In this document: positions 1 to 10,478 of the stretch, one piece after another | Numbering within the stretch: position 1 is the stretch's first letter | Layout: each line of letters begins with the position of its first letter | NCBI RefSeq assembly: GCF_051106095.1 | Contig: NC_135785.1 | Span: forward strand, 182,644,045 to 182,708,044 | Reading direction: 5' to 3' | DNA from: Pogona vitticeps | Lineage: Eukaryota; Chordata; Lepidosauria; Squamata; Agamidae | Length of the DNA stretch: 64,000 nt | Position numbers and translations under genes: made by a program | The notes under the pieces: model-generated | Databases searched by the model: none | Told to the model about the DNA's origin: nothing | What the model saw: the letters and a program-made list of their open reading frames with translations, nothing else

Positions 1-1825
1 AGTTCCTGTTTACATGTAGGCTTCTCTGTGTGAGCAGGGTTCTTGCTTATATGAAGAGCCTACACAGTGAGCAAGAACAAGAGGGGAAGGTAAGGCACCG
101 AATTGCGAACATCATAGAAATCTTTGTTTTGATCTGTCTGAAATAGGTCTTGTGTGGGTGTGCAGTGTAACCTGTAATTGTTGCATGGAAGATTCAATGC
201 TAGAAGGAATCAGTGGTTGAGTTTCTGGTTGAAATCCAGCTGGCAACTGGTGTAACTCTAAGAGAGGAATAGAGAGGAGAGGTATAGTAGACAGAAGTAG
301 GCAGATGGGTTTGGACCAGTTAGGAGCTGTAGTCCAAAATATTTAGAGGAGACCGATTTATCTATTCTTGCTGCAAGACAAAGTGGATGATACTCAATCC
401 AGAAGGATAAAAGAAGGCTTAGAAGAAAGAGAGAAACACAGGGATTTTTTTAAAAAATCCACAAAAAAGGCAGCCTTTTCTAAGAGCAGATGTCCCTGCT
501 AGGTTAGAGGCTGTGGATATTTGGAATAGACAGTCCAGAGTAAAGAGTCTATTGATGCCCAGAAATAAAAGAAACATCTCATGAATTTCTGCAGTAAGAA
601 AGAGAAACCAACTCAACTGGCTGAAAACAGAGGTGACTACTCCAAGTTGTTGATTACAATTTCTGCTTGTGAAGCAATGAACAGTTCCATTTCCCATGAA
701 AGGGGATCTATCCGCAACATTTAGTTGCTCACTAGGACTTCATGCAGAGTGTTTTCCAATGAGTTGCAGTTCCACACATTAGTCCAAGTATTTGGGAAGA
801 CCCTCATTACTGGAAAAACAACTGGAGATCACAGCTTCCTCGTGGTGGCTAGTGGCAGCCAGTAAAAGGCTTCTTAAAAACCCTGCAAGAATACAGGCTT
901 AATTTATTAGAATTGTAGAAAAACCTCAAAAGTTTGCTGACACTAGCCAACCAAATGTCTTATCAATATACTAGCTGAAGTGTTCCAGGGACTGTAGATA
1001 CACTTTTGGCTGTACAGAATTATTGTACAATTGTCAATTTCAGTAATTTCAGATACTGTATTTTTGAGCCTTTGTCTGTTAATGGATTTCAAGATCAGCA
1101 GCATGATAAATAATTCATCCATGGATAATTTTTACTGCATCTTCAATATTTTTTGGCCCTTTTTCTTGCTTGCTTGCGATGACTGTTACCAAACATAAAA
1201 ATCTCCTTTAAACCTAGTTCTTTGGTGCCTTGACCCTGTAATGTAAGAGTAGGCAAAGTGCAGGACTGGGGCTGCATGGAGCTTCCCACCCCCCCAGCCT
1301 GTATTTGCAGACTTCAGCTCTTCCTTTTGTTCTTGTTATATGCCAGTAAGTTGCCTCTGACCCATGACCCATGAGTGACTTTCAAAATGTCCTCTCATTA
1401 ACAGCTCAGCTCCCACACACTCAGTGTTATGGCTTCCTCAAGCCCTCCCCTGGCCATCCCCTTTTTGATTAAAAAAAAAAACCTGTGCATTTCAATTTCT
1501 GGAAGCCTCCAGGAATGATTATTCACCTTTTCAATAGGTCACAAAAGCCCATTGTACCATTTAACATTTTCTAATTTTTCAAAATTGAAAGTAGGCATCC
1601 AACTACTTCTGGTTTCATTACCTGCATTTTTTTTTTTGGATGTTTGGCTGCTGGAAAGTTGTCGTAACAAAAAAATCAGTCCCTGAGCCCACCAATATTA
1701 CTCAGTTCTGCTGTACAACCACAAGGATTTGGTGGTACAGCAAACATTCTCAGCTCTTACTGCGCCACAGAAATGTAATATATGTTTTTCTGCTGGAGTA
1801 GTGATGGGGCGTTGGAAAAGAAAAA
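1..1825. other. Gene-free stretch
   Basis: I see no convincing exon, RNA gene or well-preserved transposon here. Around 1335..1400 there is a short decayed stretch resembling the 3' half of tRNA-derived SINEs. Short homopolymers occur near 1470 and 1630. The longest open frame (419..697, minus) is low-complexity and unsupported. Confidence 0.5.
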
Positions 1826-2018
1826 AAATTAAAATAGAAGGAGGGACAGCCAAAGTGTTGTGTTCAATACGAGTCTTTATAAATCAAGTTATTTTTTTAA
1901 ATAGAAGTGGGACACCCAACGTATTGTATTCAATGCAAAGTCTTCCTAATTCAAGTTGTTTTTTTAAAATAGAGGAGGGACAACACAATCTTTCCACTTC
2001 AAGTTTTTTTAAAATAAA
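1826..2018. repeat. Degenerate tandem repeat, about 68-bp unit, 2.7 copies
   Basis: Three successive blocks each carry an A-rich start, an aggagggaca or gtgggacac core, a ttcaat core in the first two, a tcaagtt motif and then a T7-8 run followed by aaaata. The blocks start near 1826, 1898 and 1966; the third is shortened. The array lies just downstream of the 3' end of the claudin gene, where it may sit in or next to the 3' untranslated region. Confidence 0.6.
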
Positions 2019-2080
2019 GGGTTAAAGTGGAAGCTTCTTCATATAATATTAATAGAAAATAAAAGCAGTACCTCCCCCTT

Positions 2081-2881
2081 TCAATTATCCAAAACAATGA
2101 GTTTGCTAAGATCCATAGATGAGTTGCACTGCGGACAATTTTGAGTGTCACTCTTACTTGATGGTGGTGGTGGGTCAAGTTTCACCATAATTAGAGGATT
2201 AATCTTTTTTTTCCTCCTACTGCATTTCTTGCTGAGGATAACAATTCCACTTGAGAGCATAAAACCCGAAGCAACATATCCCTCATAAATCGCAGAACCA
2301 ACATATTGCTCTTTGGGGGACTCAGGCAAGACAAAGAATTCGGGAAACTCAATGCTCTCATTCATTAGAACAGAATATAAATTCCATGAAATTGGAACTA
2401 AAGTAATCATCGCAGAGATTAAATTTAAAATGCCTCCAATAGAAAAAGAAGTGAACAAAACTTTTTTGTGCTTTTCACTCTTGAAAACATTCCACAAGGC
2501 AAAAGCCATGAAACCTATTGCCAATGATTGCAAAATTGCAGCTAACGACATCAAGTCCTGAGCAATAAAAATCTCCTTGGGAAGAGTCCTGTATTCCTCA
2601 GTGAATTCCTCACAGTGTAGATAGAGCTTCTCAACAGGCTTATCATGGATAAAACAAGCTCTCCAGATCCCAATCCAGAGGCGTTCAGAACTGATGCCTG
2701 GTATGCGTTCTATGTCCCACACTCTCCACTGGGTACCAGCTGTAGACATTAGGCACATGCTCCAGCCTATGATGGCAAGCAAAAAGCCACAGAAGCGGAA
2801 GCAAGATACTTGGGCCAGCCAGGCTGAAACAATCGAGTTTTGATATTTCAGCAGTATTTCTTTTGCTATCCAATTGGTCAT
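2081..2881 (-). CDS. CLDN34: Claudin-34-like tetraspan membrane protein
   Basis: This single-exon coding region encodes 266 residues. Four hydrophobic segments are visible at about residues 28-48, 107-130, 142-165 and 196-218, the claudin layout. The first extracellular loop carries the claudin signature: W52, then G71-I-W73, C76 and C90. The QWRVW and GIWRAC motifs and the EFP/LP pattern of the second loop match claudin-34 best. The tail is basic (RRKKK, 222-226), then proline-rich, with a CPQC pair at 249-252; it ends in VLDN, not the usual PDZ-binding Tyr-Val. The start was set at 2881 because a splice acceptor lies 19 bases upstream and the Met context (ACC before ATG) is good; the in-frame Met further upstream would lie in the intron. 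Claudins form or modify tight junctions in plasma membranes; the specific role of claudin-34 is poorly known. Confidence 0.85.
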   Translation of the reverse strand: MTNWIAKEILLKYQNSIVSAWLAQVSCFRFCGFLLAIIGWSMCLMSTAGTQWRVWDIERIPGISSERLWIGIWRACFIHDKPVEKLYLHCEEFTEEYRTLPKEIFIAQDLMSLAAILQSLAIGFMAFALWNVFKSEKHKKVLFTSFSIGGILNLISAMITLVPISWNLYSVLMNESIEFPEFFVLPESPKEQYVGSAIYEGYVASGFMLSSGIVILSKKCSRRKKKINPLIMVKLDPPPPSSKSDTQNCPQCNSSMDLSKLIVLDN

Positions 2882-2900
2882 GGTGACGGCTGCAGGTTCT

Positions 2901-2915
2901 CTGCAAATAAAACAA
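2901..2915 (-). other. Splice acceptor of claudin-34 coding exon
   Basis: Read on the minus strand, TTTTATTTGCAG is followed by AGAACC, then 13 bases to the start ATG at 2881. The T-rich tract plus CAG is a good 3' splice site. It implies a separate 5' untranslated exon at higher coordinates. I could not locate that exon or a promoter. Confidence 0.6.
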
Positions 2916-3129
2916 GGCAATTGTTTTATTTGCATTGAAGGAACTTACAGACATGCATGCACTACAATATATGAATTACAGTATTAATAAATAGCAATAT
3001 CCCCCATGTAGTTCATGAAAAAAGAGCTGCCTTCTAGGGCAGATGCCCCCACCATTAATACATGATAATAAAAATACTGATCTTACTTCAGTTAGGCATC
3101 TCTGGATGTTTGGTTCTTCCTCAGTGGAT

Positions 3130-3335
3130 CTCTGCCTGGTAATGCAAACTCCCTTGAAGAGATTTGAGCTTCCTCAACTTGGCTGTCAAGTAGGAACCAA
3201 CTTATCTGTGACCCTAGTAGGGCTTTTAAGCTAAGTGAGATTCTTTGGCTGTATGGGGATTCGAGCCCAGGCCTCCTAACATCTAGTTGGCCATTCTAGC
3301 CATTACACCATAGTGGGTAACCCATTTCTATCCTA
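3130..3335 (-). mobile_element. tRNA-derived SINE, decayed
   Basis: On the minus strand the head reads as a tRNA-like A box (TGGTGTAATGGCTAGAATGG) and B box (GGCTCGAATCCCC at 3255..3267), followed by a body with the TTGGTTCCTACTTGACAGC type of sequence seen in sauropsid SINEs. It is not a working tRNA: no cloverleaf can be drawn through the B-box side. Confidence 0.6.
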
Positions 3336-3591
3336 TCATTCAGTGTCATGGCTACAATTGGAGGGTGCTTCTTTCTCCTGCTTTGTGCCTCGTGCCCAAC
3401 ACTCGATTTATATCTTTGCCTGCTGTTGCTATTTTGCTGTTGGTTTTAATTACAATGAGCATCCTTTTCACAATGCCTACTGTTTACAGTATGAACATAT
3501 TGCCACTGTATGAGGCACTTTCTATGCTGAGGCTCTCCAGTAAGTTGCAGCACACCTAGGATATAACTTAAAATGATGGGAGATGTGTAGA

Positions 3592-3592
<1 letters not shown>

Positions 3593-3628
<36 letters not shown>

Positions 3629-3647
3629 GTCTCTCTGTCTCTCTCTC
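3593..3647. repeat. (CT)n microsatellite
   Basis: About 27 CT units with four CTGT interruptions at the right end. The antisense strand reads open as an Arg-Glu repeat, which is only an effect of the repeat. Confidence 0.95.
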
Positions 3648-4449
3648 CATTTTTCCTTCCTGGCCAAAGAATGGCTTCAAATGGGATAGTTTTGATGCAG
3701 CATGAGTAAAAGTTTAAAGAGCCCACTCCATCCCAGTGCTGACCTGGATTCCATGTAGCTGGTATTTATAAGCTGCTTAAAGAGATACATATCCTCCATA
3801 TCACCATCATTACATCAGTTTTCTTCTTATTGTCACCTTCCTCATAAAGGGTACATGAACGTTTAGTAACTAATGCACAGCCATGGGCACCATTTTCAAA
3901 TGCAAAATTGATGATGGCTGACAATCCATCTCCTGCTTTCACAGGCTGATTTGCATCAGAATGTTGAGTAATGAACAACAGTGCAATTCTAGTCACGTCT
4001 GCTGAGAAGTTAACTTCATAAAGTCAGTGAGGCCTATTCCTAAACAGCTGCATATACAGTAGCTGCAGTGGCCAAACGGTGGCCCTTCCAGCATTGCCGG
4101 ATGACAACCTCCATCATTTTTTGGTGAGAGATAATGGGAGTCATAGTCCAGCACAACGACAGCTTCCGTTCTAACCTACCTCCAATTAAACCTCTAGACA
4201 GAGGGGCCTGGGGGAGTGGAAATAGGGGAGAAAACAGATAGTGGGAAGAGTTGCGTGGGTTTAGCATACAACACTGGGTTTTCCCCAGAAGCAACTTGAG
4301 AAGAAGAGCCTATATGCTCTGTGGGTAGATTTGGAACTAAAGCAGAAATGACAAAAGGTACCATGAGTACCCTTTGACTTCTCAGCCCAAAGATTCAAAA
4401 TCTTCTCACCCTATTTGAGGAAATGCGGTGAGAGCAGAAGATGCAAGGA
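3648..4449. other. Gene-free stretch with a hAT-type MITE relic
   Basis: Mostly unique-looking sequence. At about 4065..4175 lies a decayed inverted-repeat element: a ccaaacggtggccc start, a tcatagtcca inner arm and an intervening gataatggga motif, like the better-kept hAT MITEs at 32184 and 52875. No host exon is supported. Confidence 0.45.
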
Positions 4450-4770
4450 AGGGTCATCGCAGGGTTTCCCTTTCAGTCACTGCATCCAGACGTTTGCTGT
4501 CCTTCTGCAAGCAGACAAAGACCTTTCTCTTCAGACAAGCTTTCCCTTCGTGACTGGCTGTCTGAGAGGGACTTTTAAATGGATTGTTTTGCCTTACTGC
4601 TTTTAAATTTGGCTTTTTTGTATTGATTTTATTTACAATTTTTAATTTAATATGTCTTCAGTTCTTCTTAAGCACTTGTGTATTTACTGTTTTTAGATTT
4701 TAAATAGTGTCTTTTAATGATGTAAAACATCTAAGGTCCTTTTTAAAGATAAAGGTGGGGTAAAAGTATA
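4450..4770 (+). mobile_element. L2-like LINE, 3' end fragment
   Basis: The plus strand reads QADKDLSLQTSFPFVTGCL followed by a TA-rich 3'UTR ending in ggtggggtaaaagta. The minus-strand L2 copy at 14800..15482 encodes the matching stretch QADKDISLQASFSSVIGCL. Only the extreme C-terminus of the reverse transcriptase ORF and the 3'UTR remain. Confidence 0.65.
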
Positions 4771-5342
4771 ACAAACAAACAAACAAAACAAAGTGTGGTC
4801 CCAACCTGAGGAGAAGACTATCTGGAATCTTTTAGGTGTGCCCCCTAGGTGGGAGAGAGCAGCTTGCGATGGTTTGTTCTGGGTGCCATAGCAACTTCCC
4901 TGCAGAGTACTGGTGCAATTTAGAATGCTGTCAACATCCAAATGACATTCCACCCAATCAGAGGGCTGGGACAGGTTTTATCATAGATATTCATTTGCTA
5001 GAGTGGCAAGGAAAACTTTGACCTTTCAGACATTTTGATATACAGCTCCCAAAATCCCTCAGCTTTGACCATGATGGGTGGGGCTGATGGGAGCTGAAGA
5101 AGTTAAATATAAGTGACTATAAGAAACTCAGTGTGGTGTAGTGGATAGAGCAGTGTTCCCCAATCTTTTTCATGCTGAAGTCCTCTTTTATAGTAGCCAA
5201 GTACCTGTGATCTCGCCTGCCAAATTAGCAGGAAAAGGTATTCTTAATGGGATAAAAACACACACATTAAAATAGATTTTTCTGGATATAATTCTAATGT
5301 AATGCATTAATATTAATTATACATAAATATTGGAGGCCTGTA
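4771..5342. other. Gene-free stretch with repeat relics
   Basis: 5030..5100 resembles a decayed hAT-type MITE (cagctcccaaaatccc and gggagctgaag arms). 5127..5156 is a bare tRNA-SINE head (gtgtggtgtagtggatagag), running directly into a cagtgttccccaatct stretch that looks like a hAT element end. No gene is visible. Confidence 0.45.
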
Positions 5343-5353
5343 AATCTGTCTCT

Positions 5354-7071
5354 TGTTGTTGTTGTTGTTTAGTAATTCAGTCATGTCTGACTCTTCATGA
5401 CCCCATGGACCAGAGCACACCAGGCCCTCCTGTCTTCCACTGCCTCCTGGAGTTGGGTCAAATTCATGTTGGTAGCTTCGATGACACTGTCCAACCATCT
5501 CATCCTCTGTGGTCCCCTTCTCCTCTTGCCTTCACACTTTCCCAACATTAAGGTCTTTCCAGGGAGTCTTCTCTTCTCATGAGATGGCCAAAGTATTGGA
5601 ACCTCAGCTTCAGGATCTGTCCTTCCAGTGAGCACTCAGGGTTGATTTCCTTCAGAATGGATAGGTTTGATCTTGCAGTCCAGAGGACTCTCAGGAGTCT
5701 CCTCCAGCACCACAATTCAAAAGCATCAATTCTTTGGCGGTCAGCCTTGTTTATGATCCAGCTCTCACTTCCATATATCACTACTGGAAAAAACATAGCT
5801 TTGACTATACAGACTTTTGTCGGCAAGGTGAGATCTCTGCTTTTAAGTTGCTATCTAGCTTTGACATTGCTTTCCTCCCAAGAAGCAGGCGCTTTTAAAT
5901 TTCGTGGCTGCTGTTACCATCTGCAGTGATCATGGAGCCCAAGAAAGTAAAATCTGTCACTGCCTCCATGTCTTCCCCTTCTATTTGCCAGGAGGTGATG
6001 GGACCAGTGGCCATGATCTTTGTTTTGCTTTGTTGTTGTTTTTGATGTTGAGCTTCAGACCATATCTTGCACTCTCCTCTTTCACCCTCATTACAAAGTT
6101 CCTTAATTCCTCCTCACTTTCTGCCATCAGAATGGTATCATCTGCATATCTGAGATTGCTGATATTTCTCCTGGCAATCTTAATTCTGGCCTGGGATTCA
6201 TCCAGTCCATCCTTTCGCATGAGGAGATGATATATACAGCCTTGTCGTACTCCTTTCCCAGTTCTGAACCAATCCGTTGTTCCATATCTAGTTCTAACTG
6301 TTGCTTCCTCTCCCACATATAGATTTCTCAGGTGATAGATAAGGTGGTCAGGCAATCGCATTTCTTTAAGAATTTACCATACTTTGCTGTGGTCCACACA
6401 GTCAAAGGCTTTTGCGTAGTCAATGAAGCAGAAATAGAAATTTTTCTGGAACTCTCTGGCTTTCTCCATAATCGAGCACATGTTAGCAATTTGGTCTCTA
6501 GTTCCTCTGCCCCTTTGAAAACTGGGAGTTCTCGGTCCACATACTGCTGAAGCCTGCCTTGGAGGATTTTGAGCATAACCTTGCTGGTGTGGTGAAATGA
6601 GTGCAATTGTATGGTAGTTGGAGCATTCTTTGGCACTGCCCTTCTTTGGAATTGGGATGTAGATCTTTTCCAATCCTCTGGCCACTGCTGAGTTTTCCAA
6701 ACTTGCTGGCATATTGAGTGTAGCACCTTAACAGTGTCATCTTTTAAGATTTTAAAAAGTTTGACTGGAATGCCATCACCTCCACTGGCCTTGTTGTTAG
6801 CCATGCTTTCTAAGGCCCACTTGACTTCACTATCCAGGATGTCTGGCTCAAAGTCAGCAACCACAGCTGAGCATCCTTTCGGCTTTCGCCCATCCACTTC
6901 ATTAGCTCTGGAACTACTTGTACTTCTCCTTCACTCTTCCTCTGTAGCATGTTCGACGCCTTCTGACCTCAGGGGCTCATCTTCCAGCGTCATATCTTTT
7001 AGCCTTTTGTTTCTGTCCATGGAGTTTTCTTGGCAAAGATACTGGAGTGGCTTGCCAGTTCCTGCTCCAGG
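5354..7071 (-). mobile_element. BovB (RTE) LINE lacking the endonuclease
   Basis: Both flanks carry an 11-bp target-site duplication, AATCTGTCTCT (5343..5353 and 7072..7082). On the minus strand the element opens with BovB-type 5' sequence, then encodes reverse transcriptase: NNKASGGDGIPVKLFKILKD, a palm with AKAFDCVDH, a GVRQGC motif and YADD near 6130..6141, followed by the C-terminal region with FELWCWRRLLRVLWTA and HLMRREDSLE. The 3' end is a (GTT)n tail as read on the plus strand. The frame is broken several times, so it cannot work. BovB ORFs normally begin with an endonuclease (GTWNVRSM); here the 5' leader runs straight into the reverse transcriptase at about 6865. Confidence 0.9.
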
Positions 7072-7082
7072 AATCTGTCTCT

Positions 7083-8516
7083 ACCTGATAATATTTGAGA
7101 AGGAAAAGAATGTCAATGCACTTTGAGGTTAATTTATTTTTTGGGGTGTGGAAAAAAAAACTCCCCTTTTTGCCTCCTCCTCCCAAAAAAGCCCCCTTAG
7201 TGAAGAGCTCCTCTCTTTCAATCCTAAATAAACACCTCCCTCACGGGTCCACACTTGTGCCCCAACCCCACCCCTTCTTCACTTTTTTGCCTCTCTTGGC
7301 TTCTTCTGTGGCTCAGAGGGACCTGCCCAGGAAGAGCAGGAGACCTAGGTGAGGCAAAAGGCCCTGTTGCCACAGTGGCAACAACTTTTTGGTCCTGCTG
7401 CCATATTGGGCATCTGCATTCCCAGCATGCATCACATGCTGGCCTCAGTCAAGCCTCTTTGAGCTGGGCTAATGCTCCGGTCCAAAGGGCTGAGGTGGAC
7501 ATAGAGAAGCAGAGAAAAACAAATGAGAGTGCCTCTTTCAGAGGGGGAGAAGTGATGTGCACACATAAAAGGAAATTCTGCCCAAAGGGGTACAGAAATA
7601 ACAAAGAACTCTAGGTTGCCTGCAATTCCAGTTCAGATTAAAATTATCTATCAGTGAGCCAAAAGGATTAAAATTAAACAGCACTGTGTATACCATATTT
7701 AACATAATAAATATAAAAATAATTGCAACTAAAAAATAACTGTGTCAGCCCGCCAGAAAACATTTCATTACTCCTTTGAGGGTCATGACCTCCAGGCTAG
7801 GAACCTGTGGGATATAGTGAAGGACTAGGGTCAGGGTTAAGGTCACAGTAACTCAGGTGTTTCATTTTCATTTCTAAAGGAAGTCATGACCTTCGGTTTA
7901 TGAGAGCTGAGCAGGGCTGCTGAGGACAGGACATTTTAAAGACCTCTCCTTCATAAGGTTGCCAAAAGTCAGAGGCAACTTGACAGCATGTCACAACAAC
8001 AACAATTCAAATGTGACTTCATAGCACATAACAACAAAATATATAAGTTATAGAACTTAAATAGAATGTTATTGACAAGAACCATTAACCACAGTTTTTC
8101 TCTCTCTTCTACTGACTGTATCTTGAAACTTGGGTCATGGCCTTCTTAAGTGTAAAGAGAAGGTGCTTTTAAAACTGGGCTGGGTGAGGAAGTCATGGCT
8201 TTCTGTACTGGATGAATCTGACTCTCATCAGCCTTCACTATTAACTATTCTGGCTATGGCAGACATGTGTATAAGCTGAGCTGCAGTTAGTCACACACCT
8301 TGAGAAAGAAGAAGAAAAAGGAATCTCAGGAAAGAGTAAGAGAGGGTGCTTCTTTCACTGGCTACCTGCTGTTTCCCAGGAGAACTCCCACCCTCAGCCA
8401 GCAATAGCCATCTACCCACCCCACCCCAAACTATTTCAGCTTCTGAACTTTCGGATAAGCGGAGCTGCTGCTGTTGCAGGGCCACAGTTGAAGGAGGCAG
8501 CATCCAAGGGCGATAC
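7083..8516. other. Gene-free stretch
   Basis: No supported exon. 7955..8003 (aaggttgccaaaagtc, then aacaacaacaa) is the 3' end of a tRNA-derived SINE in plus orientation, followed by a second partial tail near 8010..8040. The rest looks unique. Confidence 0.45.
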
Positions 8517-8653
8517 CTGGGGAAGTCAAGTGTGGCGGTCCCACGGTAAGGGAGTGGAGAATACAAAGTTTGTTCCTGCTCATTTGCCTGTTTCTGTTGT
8601 GTGTTTGGGAAAGGATTTTCTACCATAATGGAGTAAAGTGAAGGTTTTTCCCT
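8517..8653 (-). CDS. Candidate coding exon, protein not recognised
   Basis: This is a speculative internal exon of 137 bp. On the minus strand a strong acceptor (cctctctgtctttacag) directly precedes it, and CCCCAG followed by gtatcg, a usable but weak donor, ends it. The exon is open in one frame and reads REKPSLYSIMVENPFPNTQQ and onward to TLDFP. The open frame runs from 8716 to 8291 in total, longer than chance usually gives in AT-rich DNA. I do not recognise the peptide and see no partner exons. It could belong to a gene neighbouring the claudin, or be chance. Confidence 0.2.
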
Positions 8654-8716
8654 CTGTAAAGACAGAGAGGCTCTTACTGCTACAGGTATATAGGACATTA
8701 CAGTTATATAAGGCAT

Positions 8717-10142
8717 ATATGGAAATAAATGACCATTATGGCACTATGGGAAAACACAATGCAACAGCATATTAGTTGCCTGCAAGCTGTTCCCTCCATT
8801 CAAATAGTCTGCATAGCTGAGGTAACTGGCCTTCGGGATTTGAAACGCCGCTGCTGAATACCAAGGTATTGAATGGGAACACAACAGTGATTTAGGATTT
8901 GATCTTGGGTAAATATGATGATTGGGTTGGAAGAACTTGGGGTGGGGTTCATCTCCCTTGTCTACTTGGCTTCTCAGTGCAACAGCAAGCAGAACCATTC
9001 TGCCTTCCCAGGTGATTCTGTGTTGAAATCAAGCTTCATCCTGGCTGTATTGGTTGTAAAACCTGTAACACAGTAAATGTGGATTTGGCTCCCCTTAACA
9101 ATAAGTAATTGGGCAGTGCCTTTGCCCAAGAACCTCCCTTTTCTCCCCTTTTCAGTCATCAGATCGTACCATTTTACTTTCTTCAGTCTCCCTCTCTGTG
9201 CAGGACCAATGTCTTCATTGATACAATCCTCCTCACATAACTGAGATCTGTCTCAAGAGTCCTTCTCACTTTCTGTCACAAACAATAAGATTAGCATGCA
9301 GTTAGAGACACAGCCTTCTCAGCTACATCCTTGGAATAAGTTTTTTTTTTTAATTGACCTTTGTCTTGCCCATTCAATCCTGGCTTTTGAATGGATCTTG
9401 AAGCTTTTCTCCAAGGCTGCCTTTGACTGATTTCATCGGTTGACAGTACAGTTTCATAAATAACTTCTGAGCGTCGTCTTCTGATGTGCCAGCCACCTGG
9501 AATTTGTCCTTGATTTCTCACTTTTTCTGTACATTGCTTTGGGATGGTTATAGCCCTAAAACGTGGCTCATGCGCTGGGTCAGAAGAATGGCTCTGCAGG
9601 TGTCCATTCGGCATCGCCTTTGATGGCTGAGTCAAGAAATAGTTTGTCCTTTGAGATAACGTTTTGTGTTATGGCTTTTAATCTTTCTTTTATCCTTCTG
9701 TATGATCCATTTCAAAGAGAAGACAAATGTTTAAAAAGAAGGAAATGTTATTTTTTTTTTACCAGAAAAGATAAAATATACTGTTAAAGAGTGGCCCAAA
9801 TCCTGTTGCTTAGGGTAGTAAAATGTGCTGCAGTAGGCCCACTGAATCAGTGAGGACTTGGTGAGTCAATTCCTTTGCAAGTTCCATTGAGCCAAACAGG
9901 TCTACTCTAATTGTGATGTACTTCAGCTTAGTAAGTCATAGTTAAGAGTAGGCTCATTTTAATCGATGGAACTTACAGAGGAGTTGACCTATCAAATACT
10001 CTAGGAACTGAATTGGACAGGACCATTTTTCAAGAGTGAAGAGATACATCAGCATTTTATTGCAGGTCCCGCTTCTTGCACATGTTCAAACAACTCCTAT
10101 TTGTGTATGTGCTCTTTTCCTCTGTTTCAAAAGAGCAATAAT
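8717..10142. other. Gene-free stretch with one unassigned open frame
   Basis: Mostly unique sequence. On the minus strand 9291..9680 stays open for over 110 codons; its peptide is basic, with the run HIRRRRSEVIYETV, and resembles no family I know. It begins on a non-ATG codon unless the internal Met near 9612 is used, and ends in a lysine run from an A11 tract. It may be a fossil transposon ORF or chance. Confidence 0.35.
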
Positions 10143-10152
10143 TTGGGTCTAT

Positions 10153-10468
10153 AGGTAAAAGGTAAAGGTTCCCCTTGACATTTAGTCCAGTCGTGTCTGA
10201 CTCTAGGGGGTGGTGCTCATCCCCGTTTCCAAGCCGTAGAGCAGTCTATGTCTGAAGACAGTTTCCGTGGTCACGTGGTTAGCGTGACTAGACATGGAAC
10301 GCCATTCCCTTCCCACTGTGGTGGTATCTATTTATCTACTCGCATTTGAATGCTTTTAAACTGCTGGGTTCGCAGGAGCTGGGACAAGCGATGGGAGCTC
10401 ACTCCATCACGTGTATTTGATCTTACGACTGCTGGTCTTCTGACCTTGCGGCACAGAGGCTTCTGCAG
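10153..10468 (-). mobile_element. Sauria SINE, 5'-truncated
   Basis: A 10-bp duplication, TTGGGTCTAT, flanks it (10143..10152 and 10469..10478). Read on the minus strand it starts GCAGAAGCCTCTGTGCCGCA, passes a B box (GTAAGATCAAATAC), and ends with ACGACTGGACTAAATGTC and an ACCTTT tail, the standard Sauria SINE order. The A box and about 20 bp of head are missing, and the duplication marks that truncated edge, so the truncation happened at insertion. Confidence 0.9.
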
Positions 10469-10478
10469 TTGGGTCTAT

